Of a stretch of DNA of 10,234 nucleotides, positions 1-6,508 are shown one piece after another. The notes beneath the pieces were generated by a model. That model was not told the origin of the DNA. It saw nothing but the letters and a program-made list of their open reading frames with translations, and did not search any database. The translations under genes and the position numbers were made by a program. Origin of the DNA: Pyrinomonadaceae bacterium (GTDB lineage Bacteria > Acidobacteriota > Blastocatellia > Pyrinomonadales > Pyrinomonadaceae); contig JAICQI010000144.1 of the NCBI GenBank assembly GCA_025937955.1, positions 1 to 10,234 on the forward strand, written 5' to 3'. The stretch's first letter is position 1; each line of letters starts with the position of its first letter.

Positions 1-1
1 A

Positions 2-628
2 CACTGGCACGGCGATCACACAGGCGGCAACGCTGCTTTTGGACCAGAAGGTACGATCATCGCTCACGACAACGTGCGCAAGCGTCTCTCGACCGAGCAA
101 CGGTCAACGGTCTTCAATCGCACCACGCCGCCGTCGCCCAAAGAAGCATTGCCGGTGATCACTTTCGATAAGACGTTGACAGTCCACTTCAACGGGGAGG
201 AGATTCGCGCCATTCACTTCCCGCAGGGCCACACTGACGGCGACAGCGTTATCTTCTTCACGACTTCAAACGTGGTCCATCTTGGCGACGACTTCTTTGC
301 AGGTCGATTTCCGTTTGTTGATCTCGACAGCGGCGGCACCGTCGAAGGGTTGGTGAGAAACATCGGCGAGATCATCACGAAGATCCCTGAGGGAGCAAAA
401 CTGATCCCCGGCCATGGTCCGATTTCGACAGTAGACGATCTGAAGAACTACCACCGCATGTTGCAGGAAACAACCGAAATCGTCCGCCAGAAGATCTCAT
501 CCGGCAAAACCCTGGAGCAGATCAAGAGTGACGGTCTCCCCGAAGAATGGAAACCCTGGGGCGAAGGCTTTATCAAGACCGATCGCTGGGTGGAGACGAT
601 CTACAGGAGTTTGACGGCTAAGAAATAA
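2..628 (+). CDS. MBL-fold metallo-hydrolase, 5' end missing
   Basis: The reading frame is already open at base 2, so this is the C-terminal 208 residues of a longer protein. Visible residues 1-6 are HWHGDH, the HxHxDH zinc signature of the metallo-beta-lactamase fold. The other ligands follow in family order: GHTDGD (His at about 77), HLGDDFF (metal-bridging Asp at about 96) and PGHGP (His at about 138). A complete binuclear metal site is therefore present. The missing part is the N-terminal beta-sheet and any signal peptide. The tail, with a WKPWGEGFIKTDRW-like stretch, resembles MBL proteins often annotated as cyclase-like or quinoprotein-associated hydrolases; that subfamily and the substrate are inference. 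A GTG at 74 is an internal Val codon, because starting there would remove the zinc motif. The gene converges on deoB, with 18 bp between the stop codons. Confidence 0.9.
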   Translation, partial: HWHGDHTGGNAAFGPEGTIIAHDNVRKRLSTEQRSTVFNRTTPPSPKEALPVITFDKTLTVHFNGEEIRAIHFPQGHTDGDSVIFFTTSNVVHLGDDFFAGRFPFVDLDSGGTVEGLVRNIGEIITKIPEGAKLIPGHGPISTVDDLKNYHRMLQETTEIVRQKISSGKTLEQIKSDGLPEEWKPWGEGFIKTDRWVETIYRSLTAKK

Positions 629-660
629 TCCGTGCTTTGATCCGCGCTATCCGCGGCTAA
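628..660. repeat. Triple ATCCGYG short repeat between convergent gene ends
   Basis: Three ATCCGTG/ATCCGCG units lie at 628-634, 640-646 and 649-655, followed by GCTAA. They fill the gap between two convergent stop codons and supply the last codons of deoB (Ser-Arg-Gly-stop). Read on the minus strand the element begins TTAGCC and then has GC-spaced units, the same layout as the TTAGCCACAAA repeats elsewhere in this window. That it belongs to a dispersed repeat family is inference. Confidence 0.4.
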
Positions 661-1834
661 TTTCGTCTAAGAAGCTGGCGCCGGCGTTCAATCTCAGGCC
701 GAAGTTGTGGGCGATTGTTTGACCGATGTCGGCCAGCGAGTCGCGGGTGCCGAGGTTGACGCCGGGACGGGCGTTTTTACCGTAAACAAGTAGCGGCGCG
801 TATTCACGGGTGTGATCGGAACCGCGAAACGTCGGATCGTTTCCATGATCCGCCGTGATCATCATCACGTCGTCGTCGTGCATCGCCGATTCGATCTCGG
901 GCAGGCGCGTGTCGAAGTGTTCGAGCGCTTTCGCGTAGCCTTCAGTGTCGCGCCGGTGACCGTAGAGCATGTCGAAATCGACGAGGTTCGAGAAAATCAA
1001 TCCGCGCGTGGAATCCTTCAGCGCTTTGATCGTCTGATCGATCGACTGCTCGTTGTTCTTCGCCGTCAGTTCCTTCGTCACTCCCATCGAATCATAAATC
1101 GACGCGATCTTCCCGATACAAACAACGTCGAGATCTTCATCGGCAAGGGCAGGCAAAAGGTTCTCGCGCGGCGGCGGCACCGCGTAGTCGTGCCTGTTTT
1201 CGGTGCGATAAAACGATCCGGTCTGGCCAAGGAACGGGCGCGCGATCACGCGTCCGACTTTGTGTTCCCCGTCGAGTATGCCACGAGCGATCTCGCAGAT
1301 CTCGTACAGCCTTTCGAGCGGGATCACTTCTTCGTGTGCTGCTATTTGAAATACTGAATCCGCCGACGTGTAGACAATGGGCTTGCCTGTCTTGACGTGC
1401 TCTTCGCCCAGCACCTTGATGATCTCTGTTCCCGAGGCGGGGATGTTTCCGAGAATTCCTGGGACTGATGTCTCTTTAATGAACCTGTCAATCACAGCCG
1501 ACGGAAAGCCATCAGGGTAAGTCGGGAAAGCGCGGTCCAGAACGATGCCCGCCATCTCCCAGTGACCCGTAGTCGTATCTTTTCCGTTTGACCGCAAGGC
1601 ACAGCGACCATACGACCCGCTCAGTTGGTCCAAGGGCGGCAGTGCTTGTAACGGGCGGATGTTACCGAGCCCATATCGTTGCAGGTTTGGTAATCGCACC
1701 GGACGCAACTCGAGAATGTGCCCGAAGGTGTCGGCGCCGGCGTCGCCCCATTCCGGAGCATCAGGCATGGCGCCAATGCCGGCGCCGTCGAGAACGATTA
1801 GTAAGACGCGATTAAAAGGATTGGAAGTTGGCAA
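647..1834 (-). CDS. deoB: Phosphopentomutase DeoB
   Basis: Cytosolic Mn-dependent enzyme that interconverts (deoxy)ribose 1-phosphate and 5-phosphate, linking nucleoside phosphorolysis to the pentose phosphate pathway. The 395-residue length fits the family. It carries the alkaline-phosphatase-superfamily metal sites: IVLDG with Asp16 at the N-terminus, DTFGH at about 35-39, the GKDTTTGHWE loop (84-93) holding the phosphorylated Thr, ADHGND at about 328-333 and DHT at about 340-342. The cap domain (about 100-300) appears intact. The start is TTG at 1834: no ATG or GTG lies upstream of the essential Asp16 after the preceding gene's stop, and only a weak GAG-type ribosome site precedes it. The start is 5 bp from the stop of the upstream VWA gene, so co-transcription and perhaps translational coupling are likely. 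The last three codons lie in a short repeat. Confidence 0.96.
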   Translation of the reverse strand: MPTSNPFNRVLLIVLDGAGIGAMPDAPEWGDAGADTFGHILELRPVRLPNLQRYGLGNIRPLQALPPLDQLSGSYGRCALRSNGKDTTTGHWEMAGIVLDRAFPTYPDGFPSAVIDRFIKETSVPGILGNIPASGTEIIKVLGEEHVKTGKPIVYTSADSVFQIAAHEEVIPLERLYEICEIARGILDGEHKVGRVIARPFLGQTGSFYRTENRHDYAVPPPRENLLPALADEDLDVVCIGKIASIYDSMGVTKELTAKNNEQSIDQTIKALKDSTRGLIFSNLVDFDMLYGHRRDTEGYAKALEHFDTRLPEIESAMHDDDVMMITADHGNDPTFRGSDHTREYAPLLVYGKNARPGVNLGTRDSLADIGQTIAHNFGLRLNAGASFLDEISRG

Positions 1835-1839
1835 TGTCT

Positions 1840-3036
1840 CTACTGTTTCGGCGCGTAGTATCCATCGCGCGCGCGGATCTGTGTCTTGTCTTTCAAACCC
1901 TTGACTTCGAGCTTGATGGAACGGAATTTTCCATCACGAGCTTTATTGGTCGGATAGTAACCGAGACTGTAAAGCGTGCCGATGTCAGCCGCCACGCGCG
2001 CAAACGCAGCGCGCGCATCCGCCAACGTCGCCGCGGCAAAACTTCGACCGCCCGAAGCACGTGCGAGCTCATTCATCTCGCGGCGCGCGAGGTTATAAAG
2101 CTCGCGACTGATCGACATTCTTTCAAACGGGCCCATCTGGCAGAAACTGTCGAAATTTTCCGACTTCGCTTTCGGGAAGAAGAGCTCGCGGTAACGTTGA
2201 ATCTGTTTCTGCGAGAGCGCGAGCTGGCCATCGTCGTTGCAATCCTTCATCAGGCGATCTTCGACAAAGTCTTCAGTGTTGACTTGTATGAAGTAACAAG
2301 CAACGCCCGCGCGCGATAGTTTCACCCTTGCCGTGGCGAAATCCGAGTTGCTCGACGAATCGACACCGTCAGTCAACGCGACTATGGCGCGCCGTCCACG
2401 CACATCTTCACTCGGTGCATCGCGGAAAATGCTGTCCGCGACTCGTTCGAGCGCGTCGTAGTACGGCGTTCCCTGACTCGAGCCGAGGTTTTCGATTGCG
2501 CCACGCAACGACTCGCGATTATCAGTTAGAGCGCTTAACACTTCGACCGCGGCGATCGGCTTGTCGCTTGTTGGCGCAGTATTGAAAGCAACAATTCCAA
2601 CGCGATCTCCCGGACGCAATGCTTCGATGAAACTGTTTGCGGCTGCGCGTATCAACGCGACGTCGTCACGCGTCGATCCAGACGTATCGAGCAACAAAGC
2701 GATCTCGAACGGAGTCTCGGTGGTGCCGAAGTTGGTGATGGTTTGCGGTTGACCGTCCTCGATGAGGCGGAAGTTCTCGGGCTTAAGGCCGGATACCGGG
2801 CGACCCGAGCCATCAGTTACAACAGCGGGAACGGAAACGAGTTGCGTATCAACCCTGACCACGTCACCTTCGTCAACCTCTTCGGAGCCCGAGCCGCCTG
2901 AAGTTTTCTTCGCCTCAGTTGTTTGCTCACTGCCATTGACGCGGCGAGGCCTTTGTGAAGGTTGCTGAGTAATCTGCTGAGCCGCGACCGCAGTCACGAC
3001 AATCAGAAGAAGACAAGACTTTACAAGTATTGACAT
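1840..3036 (-). CDS. Secreted VWA-domain protein, acidobacterial VWFA-related type
   Basis: A 398-residue protein with a signal peptide (hydrophobic residues 8-19, cleavage near VAA/QQ), a Ser/Gly/Glu-rich linker (35-58), a beta-rich segment resembling VVTDGSGRPVSGL with a FRLIEDGQ strand (70-95), and a von Willebrand A domain (about 110-350). The MIDAS metal site is complete: DTSGS (Asp117, Ser119, Ser121), Thr190, and Asp223 in LTDG. It ends in the RARDGYYAP-like tail typical of the VWFA-related domain family expanded in Acidobacteria (TIGR03436 as I recall it). An insertion at about 254-318 with Cys266 and Cys299 interrupts the domain. Function in that family is unknown; metal-dependent binding of an extracytoplasmic protein partner is inference. 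ATG at 3036 is chosen because it starts exactly at the signal peptide. The frame stays open upstream to 3240, but that extension would be translated repeat and antisense tRNA. No clear ribosome site is visible. Confidence 0.9.
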   Translation of the reverse strand: MSILVKSCLLLIVVTAVAAQQITQQPSQRPRRVNGSEQTTEAKKTSGGSGSEEVDEGDVVRVDTQLVSVPAVVTDGSGRPVSGLKPENFRLIEDGQPQTITNFGTTETPFEIALLLDTSGSTRDDVALIRAAANSFIEALRPGDRVGIVAFNTAPTSDKPIAAVEVLSALTDNRESLRGAIENLGSSQGTPYYDALERVADSIFRDAPSEDVRGRRAIVALTDGVDSSSNSDFATARVKLSRAGVACYFIQVNTEDFVEDRLMKDCNDDGQLALSQKQIQRYRELFFPKAKSENFDSFCQMGPFERMSISRELYNLARREMNELARASGGRSFAAATLADARAAFARVAADIGTLYSLGYYPTNKARDGKFRSIKLEVKGLKDKTQIRARDGYYAPKQ

Positions 3037-3086
3037 AGCGACAAACTGGCTGGGCTCTCGTTGCGAATTTTGCCACAAAAGACTAG

Positions 3087-3161
3087 TTAGCCACAAAGAA
3101 GCACAAAAGTACAAAATTGGTTGCACTCTCTTTGGAGCCTTTTGTGCCTTTTTGTGGCTAA
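3087..3161. repeat. Inverted TTAGCCACAAA-type repeat, copy 1
   Basis: Left arm 3087-3109 begins TTAGCCACAAAG and continues AAGCACAAAAG. Right arm 3139-3161 is its reverse complement at 21 of 23 positions. The loop is 29 bp. Partial units flank it: GCCACAAAAG near 3072 and CTTTGTGG near 3168. It sits in the 189-bp gap between the 5' end of the VWA gene and tRNA-Val. The same motif recurs at 4151 and 7861. Confidence 0.8.
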
Positions 3162-3225
3162 TCCATCTTTGTGGTAGCATGGCGACTCGCTTTAGCAGGA
3201 CGGACGGCAGGGTCAGTCCTGACGC

Positions 3226-3300
3226 AGGCACGTACGTCAATGGTAGACGGCTTCCCTTACAAGGAAGAGGTTGGGGGTTCGAGTCCCTCCGTGCCTACCA
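3226..3300 (+). tRNA. tRNA-Val (anticodon TAC)
   Basis: A complete cloverleaf with encoded CCA. The acceptor AGGCACG (3226-3232) pairs with CGTGCCT before discriminator A and CCA (3298-3300). The D stem is CGTC/GACG. The anticodon stem CTTCC/GGAAG closes the loop CTTACAA, giving anticodon TAC, which reads GTA (Val). The variable loop has 5 nt, and the T stem GGGGG/CCCTC has one G-T pair around TTCGAGT. It begins with A rather than G, as some bacterial Val(TAC) tRNAs do. It is 18 bp upstream of tRNA-Asp, so the two are probably processed from one transcript. Confidence 0.97.
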
Positions 3301-3315
3301 AAAGAGCAAGTTCTT

Positions 3316-3397
<82 letters not shown>

Positions 3398-3428
3398 ACT
3401 TTATTAACCTCGCCGATCGAAACTTTGT

Positions 3429-3443
3429 CCTCCCGACAGGAGG
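3429..3443 (+). promoter_or_regulatory. Strong Shine-Dalgarno inside a small hairpin
   Basis: AGGAGG at 3438-3443 is a perfect ribosome site 5 nt before the ATG at 3449 and fixes that start. Directly upstream, CCTCC (3429-3433) is its exact complement with a 5-nt loop (CGACA), so the ribosome site can fold into a 5-bp all-GC-rich hairpin. Whether it controls translation is inference. Confidence 0.5.
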
Positions 3444-3448
3444 CTGTA

Positions 3449-3967
3449 ATGCCAACTCGCCCTCTCAAGAAACCCGTTGTTATCAGTTTTGTAGTTCTGT
3501 GTTTGCTTGCGGTTGGCTTTGTGACCGCGTTGCCAGCTCAGACTAACGTCCAGGATGGAGTAGAGGTCATCGATCTGCGCTCGTGGCGCAATCAAGAAGG
3601 ACGCACGCTGGCAGACGTTAACCAGGGACACTCGATGGCGCTGGTCGTGCTAGTCAGTCCGAACTGCGATACGTGCGCTGAAGCGAAAACTTCGCTCGAG
3701 AACTTACGAGAGCGCGCCAAAAAGGCAGGCATCGGTTATTACGTGCTGATGATCCCGGACGGGACAGACACGCAGAAGTATTTTTCTTATGCCGACTCGT
3801 TGAAGATCAATGCGGAAGCGTTTGTCTGGTCCAATGCCGAGGCTAAAGCTTCGCCGACACTGACGACGATGCCGGTACCGTCGCACGTTCTGCTGAGCAC
3901 CGACCGGTTCGAGGGACGGATCTCGAATAAGTGGGCTGGCGTTCCGCCAAGCACCAGTATTCCGTAG
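3449..3967 (+). CDS. Exported or membrane-anchored thioredoxin-like protein
   Basis: A 172-residue protein. Residues 9-30 form a hydrophobic segment after a basic N-terminus (RPLKK), ending LPAQT; it could be a cleaved signal peptide or an uncleaved anchor. The thioredoxin-like part shows a VVLVSPNCDTC stretch with Cys73 and Cys76 as a CxxC pair at the start of a helix, as in redoxins, and a later Pro-rich TTMPVPSHVLL segment that matches the position of the cis-Pro strand. An extracytoplasmic thiol-disulfide or peroxiredoxin-like role is inferred; the partner is unknown. The ATG at 3449 has AGGAGG 5 nt upstream, preferred over a TTG at 3425 that would swallow the ribosome site. The C-terminus ends soon after the fold. 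The gene stands alone between the tRNAs and the RNA cassette before moeA. Confidence 0.82.
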   Translation: MPTRPLKKPVVISFVVLCLLAVGFVTALPAQTNVQDGVEVIDLRSWRNQEGRTLADVNQGHSMALVVLVSPNCDTCAEAKTSLENLRERAKKAGIGYYVLMIPDGTDTQKYFSYADSLKINAEAFVWSNAEAKASPTLTTMPVPSHVLLSTDRFEGRISNKWAGVPPSTSIP

Positions 3968-4016
3968 TTCGAATACAGATAAATCATTAAGAAATTAAAT
4001 GATCGTTGCTCTGCTA

Positions 4017-4044
4017 TTGACGGCGCGGCGGTTTTGAATAAAAT
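4017..4044 (+). promoter_or_regulatory. Sigma70-like promoter
   Basis: TTGACG at 4017-4022 (5 of 6 to the -35 consensus) and TAAAAT at 4039-4044 (5 of 6 to the -10 consensus) are separated by 16 bp. The expected start is near 4051, just before a GC-rich structured segment that ends in a terminator. It is the best promoter-like sequence I see in the window. Confidence 0.55.
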
Positions 4045-4050
4045 CCTGTC

Positions 4051-4152
4051 CAACGGTGAATGTGGTTGCCGGGGTGAGGACGGTGACCAATCGAGGCTGA
4101 ATGCCTCCGCCAACCTTGAGAGGCCGGTCCAAAAACCGGCCTTTCGGTTTTT
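4051..4152 (+). ncRNA. Candidate ~100-nt structured RNA or moeA leader attenuator
   Basis: This segment lies between a good promoter and an intrinsic terminator and contains no convincing reading frame. GGTTG (4064-4068) pairs with CAACC (4111-4115) and encloses a domain holding the hairpin GAGGC-TGAAT-GCCTC (4093-4107) and a G-rich single-stranded stretch (4069-4090). The heptamer ACGGTGA occurs twice (4053-4059, 4080-4086). The terminator stem (4118-4128 with 4135-4145) can exchange with AAAAACCG (4131-4138) paired to CGGTTTTT (4145-4152), so two exclusive folds exist. moeA begins 83 nt downstream, and no clear promoter lies in between. This fits either an attenuated leader of moeA or an independent small RNA. 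A Moco riboswitch is an attractive idea because of the next gene, but I cannot confirm its conserved positions. I ruled out SRP RNA, TPP and SAM-I by absent core motifs. Confidence 0.42.
4118..4152 (+). terminator. Intrinsic terminator upstream of moeA
   Basis: GAGAGGCCGGT (4118-4128) pairs over 11 bp, with one G-T, to ACCGGCCTTTC (4135-4145) around a 6-nt loop. GG and five T (4148-4152) follow. This is a classical rho-independent terminator on the plus strand. The overlapping A5/T5 symmetry would also let a weaker hairpin (4131-4138 with 4145-4152) form, which could act on the minus strand or as the alternative fold. Confidence 0.75.
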
Positions 4153-4209
4153 AGCCACAAAAAGGAACAAGAGGGGTTAGCCACAAAAGGCACATAAGGC
4201 GCATAGACA
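4151..4209 (+). repeat. Two degenerate TTAGCCACAAA units, copy 2
   Basis: Two direct units, at 4151 and 4177, each begin TTAGCCACAAAA. The second continues GGCACATAAGGCGCATAGAC in the same GC-spaced pattern as the other copies. There is no inverted arm, so this is a decayed or half copy. It starts within the T-run of the terminator and ends about 26 nt before moeA, forming most of the spacer. Confidence 0.65.
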
Positions 4210-4234
4210 AGTAAGCATCAAAAAATTTAAGTCG

Positions 4235-5443
4235 ATGATTTCGGTTGCCGAAGCTATTCAGATTGTGAGACAGCATACGCCGACGCTCTCCACAGAGCGT
4301 GTGCAACTGCAAGATGCCCTCGGGCGAGTGTTGGCGGAGGACGTGGTTGCCGATTCGGACCTTCCGCCCTTCGATCGCTCGCAGATGGATGGCTACGCGG
4401 TGCGGGCGGAGGATGCGAAGTCAGTTCCCGCGCGTGTGCGGATTGTTGGTGAATCAGCGGCCGGCAGAGGCTGGCACCACCAGCTGGAAGAAGGACAAGC
4501 GGTGCGGATCATGACCGGCGCGCCGGTGCCCGAAGGCGCTGATAGCGTGCAGCAGGTCGAGTTAACTACGGAACTGAAAGACGGCACCGTAGTCGAATTG
4601 CAGGAAAGCGTCGAGACGGGAAAATCAATCGTCAAACGCGGCGCGGAAATCCAGGCCGGCGTGACTGTCTTGAGTGCAGGGACGATCGTGAACGCGGCAA
4701 TGATGGCGGTGCTCGCTGCGTTTGGTTATGCGACTGTGGCAGTCCATCGCAAGCCGCGCGTTGCAGTACTTGCTACCGGCACCGAACTGGTTCCGGTCGA
4801 TCAAAAACCTGGCCAGGACCAGATACGCGATTCAAACAATTACTCAATTTCATCCTACTCTCAACTCGCCGGCGCCACTGTCGAACGCATGCCATTGACC
4901 GGCGATGAAACGTCGCTTTTGAAAAGTCAGATCAGTACAGCGGCGCAGAGCTGCGATGTGATCGTCACTTCAGGCGGCGTATCGATGGGCGTTTACGACG
5001 TCACCAAAGCAGCGCTGAAGGAACTCGGCGCAGAACTCTTCTTCGAACGCATCGCGCTTCGCCCGGGTAAGCCAACTGTATTCGCGAGACTGCCCAACGG
5101 CACACTCGTGTTTGGCCTACCGGGCAATCCCGTTTCGGTCGCAGTTACTTTCAACTTGTTTGCGCGGACAGCATTACTAACCATGCAAGGCGCAACGGAT
5201 CCCGCATTGAAGCGAGAAACCGCCGCGCTTGCACGAAGTGTGAAGGGAACAACAGATCGGGAAAGTTACTTGCCGGCGCAGTTAACAACCAACGACGACG
5301 GTGAGCTCATCGCCTTCCCTTTGAAGTGGGGTGGCTCATCTGACTTCGTCGCCTTCGCGTTAACGACCGCACTGGCAATCGTGCCCGCCGGCATGAAGTC
5401 GGTCGAGGCCGGCTCTCTGGTTAATGTGCTGCGCTTACCGTAG
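4235..5443 (+). CDS. moeA: Molybdopterin molybdenumtransferase MoeA
   Basis: Cytosolic enzyme of the last step of molybdenum cofactor synthesis: it takes adenylylated molybdopterin and molybdate and releases active Moco. The 402-residue length is normal. Visible family motifs are PPFDRSQMDGYAVR (44-57), MTGAPVPEGAD (93-103), VAVLATGTELV (176-186), VTSGGVSMGVYD (244-255), ALRPGKP (274-280) and FGLPGNPVSV (293-302). Together they span all four MoeA domains, including the MogA-like molybdopterin-binding domain. ATG at 4235 begins the conserved MISVAEA N-terminus; no Shine-Dalgarno is visible. Upstream lie the repeat spacer and the RNA/terminator cassette, so its transcription may be attenuated. 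The last 23 bp overlap the end of the convergent desaturase-like gene. moaC lies on the same strand about 1.1 kb downstream. Confidence 0.97.
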   Translation: MISVAEAIQIVRQHTPTLSTERVQLQDALGRVLAEDVVADSDLPPFDRSQMDGYAVRAEDAKSVPARVRIVGESAAGRGWHHQLEEGQAVRIMTGAPVPEGADSVQQVELTTELKDGTVVELQESVETGKSIVKRGAEIQAGVTVLSAGTIVNAAMMAVLAAFGYATVAVHRKPRVAVLATGTELVPVDQKPGQDQIRDSNNYSISSYSQLAGATVERMPLTGDETSLLKSQISTAAQSCDVIVTSGGVSMGVYDVTKAALKELGAELFFERIALRPGKPTVFARLPNGTLVFGLPGNPVSVAVTFNLFARTALLTMQGATDPALKRETAALARSVKGTTDRESYLPAQLTTNDDGELIAFPLKWGGSSDFVAFALTTALAIVPAGMKSVEAGSLVNVLRLP

Positions 5444-6278
5444 CTGCTGATTGCAACGCCGCCGCACCCTGCACCACCGGCGCAATGCGTTCCGTCAATC
5501 CTTTGAAGCCCCCGAAACCAGGCAAACGCTCAATCCGACTGCCGATCTTCTCATCGAACAACTGCAATCCTTCTTTGCCGGGAAACAGCGTGGCCATAAC
5601 GTAGTTCGTCTCGCCCTTCGGCTTCGCTCCCTGGCCCACCGGCGACCAGAATTTTCCGATAATGAACTTTGCCAGGATTTTCGAAAACTGCGACTCATTG
5701 AGCTTCACGCGCGCCACGTTCCAATAGAAGCTTCCGTGAATCGACTCTTCCTGCACGATTCCAATCAACAGTTGTTTCAGCACCGGATGACCAGCGAGAT
5801 CCGAAAGTCGCCGGTAAGCGTTCATGGCCGTGATCTCGTTGATCGCGCCCCAGACCATGTGCGCGCCGTGGAAATACTTTCCGAACGGCCGCGCGCCGTA
5901 ATCAACGAGGTAACTTCCGATCTTGTAGAGACGGGGAATATTGCGATCTGCCTCGACCTGCCAATTCTTTCCGGTCGGCACGCCGGCTTCTTCCAAAAAC
6001 CGATTCAGAAGGTTGCCGTGGTGGAGCTCTTCAATACTCCAGCGATCCATGAATTTCCGGATTATCGGGTCTTTCCCGGTCGGCGTGCGGCGCAACTCCT
6101 GATAATACATATCAGTGAAGTACTCGATATCGCGCATATAAATGAGCACGGGCACAAACGCGGGATTGAGTTGGTAATTCTTAATCTCGTTCCACTTTAT
6201 GTTATTCACGTACTCTTTTGATAGAGCGCGGGGTTGCTGCTCGTACCAGTCAAGTACTTCCTTATCAGTCTCAAACAC
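5421..6278 (-). CDS. Diiron ferritin-like protein, acyl-ACP desaturase-like
   Basis: A 285-residue, mostly helical protein with two EExxH motifs, EELHH (83-87) and EESIH (177-181), plus a single carboxylate on each preceding helix (Glu52 in RDIEYF, Glu148 in INEIT). This E, EExxH, E, EExxH order is the four-helix diiron site of soluble stearoyl-ACP-desaturase-type enzymes in the ferritin-like superfamily. Such enzymes use O2 and reduced ferredoxin to desaturate acyl chains on carrier protein. No membrane segment is present. It is shorter than plant desaturases, and substrate and position of attack cannot be told; another diiron oxygenase role is possible. The start is GTG at 6278, supported by GGAGG 6 nt upstream (complement at 6285-6289). 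The 3' end overlaps moeA by 23 bp, tail to tail. The Ala-rich C-terminus (from about 265) looks unstructured. Confidence 0.85.
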   Translation of the reverse strand: MFETDKEVLDWYEQQPRALSKEYVNNIKWNEIKNYQLNPAFVPVLIYMRDIEYFTDMYYQELRRTPTGKDPIIRKFMDRWSIEELHHGNLLNRFLEEAGVPTGKNWQVEADRNIPRLYKIGSYLVDYGARPFGKYFHGAHMVWGAINEITAMNAYRRLSDLAGHPVLKQLLIGIVQEESIHGSFYWNVARVKLNESQFSKILAKFIIGKFWSPVGQGAKPKGETNYVMATLFPGKEGLQLFDEKIGSRIERLPGFGGFKGLTERIAPVVQGAAALQSAATVSAAH

Positions 6279-6289
6279 GGCGAACCTCC

Positions 6290-6508
6290 GAAGCTAATAA
6301 TCGATCACTCTACGAATATGCGCGCCAATCGGATTTTTGTTACTTGCTAGATACTGCTACAGAACTACCCAGGCTCGAGATTGGGATAAAAGCATGAGAA
6401 CCAACCCGAATGAGGCCCTCGTCCCGGTCGTGGCAGTCTAGTCGTAAACGTGGTCGGCTGTCGAGATCTACTTGCCTGGAATCGCGTTTTTGTTATCTAC
6501 TTTCGCCA
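6290..6508. other. Divergent intergenic region before moaC
   Basis: 219 bp between two divergent genes with no convincing coding frame. An imperfect 22-bp direct repeat occurs at 6327-6348 and 6480-6501 (17 of 22 identical; core TTTTTGTTA). TTGCCT (6472-6477) and TATCTA (6494-6499), 16 bp apart, are a weak promoter candidate that would start transcription almost at the moaC ATG. No Shine-Dalgarno precedes moaC, in keeping with a leaderless or short-leader message. I see no terminator or riboswitch that I can support. Confidence 0.3.

Noticed and set aside
812..1357. 181-residue plus-strand reading frame
   Set aside because: Antisense to deoB; an Arg/Val-rich shadow product with no family features.
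3152..3179. Promoter for tRNA-Val (TTGTGG, 17 bp, TAGCAT)
   Set aside because: Spacing is right but both boxes match consensus poorly and the -35 lies in the repeat arm, so I do not list it.
3037..3240. N-terminal extension of the VWA protein by 68 residues
   Set aside because: It would be translated from the intergenic repeat and from the antisense of tRNA-Val, and would place the signal peptide 70 residues inside the protein. The start at 3036 fits a secreted protein.
4051..4152. SRP RNA, TPP or SAM-I riboswitch
   Set aside because: The SRP core (GGAAGGAAGCA-like), the TPP GAACCTGAT segment and the SAM-I core motifs are absent. A Moco motif could be neither confirmed nor excluded by eye.
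3787..4170. 127-residue minus-strand reading frame
   Set aside because: It runs through the terminator, the RNA cassette and part of the redoxin gene; its N-terminus is translated repeat.
5451..6221. 256-residue plus-strand reading frame
   Set aside because: It lies fully antisense to the diiron protein, which has clear iron-ligand motifs; the antisense product shows no recognisable domain.
6410..6508. Longer moaC starting near 6410
   Set aside because: The extra 33 residues do not resemble the MoaC N-terminus, and the upstream start lacks a ribosome site.
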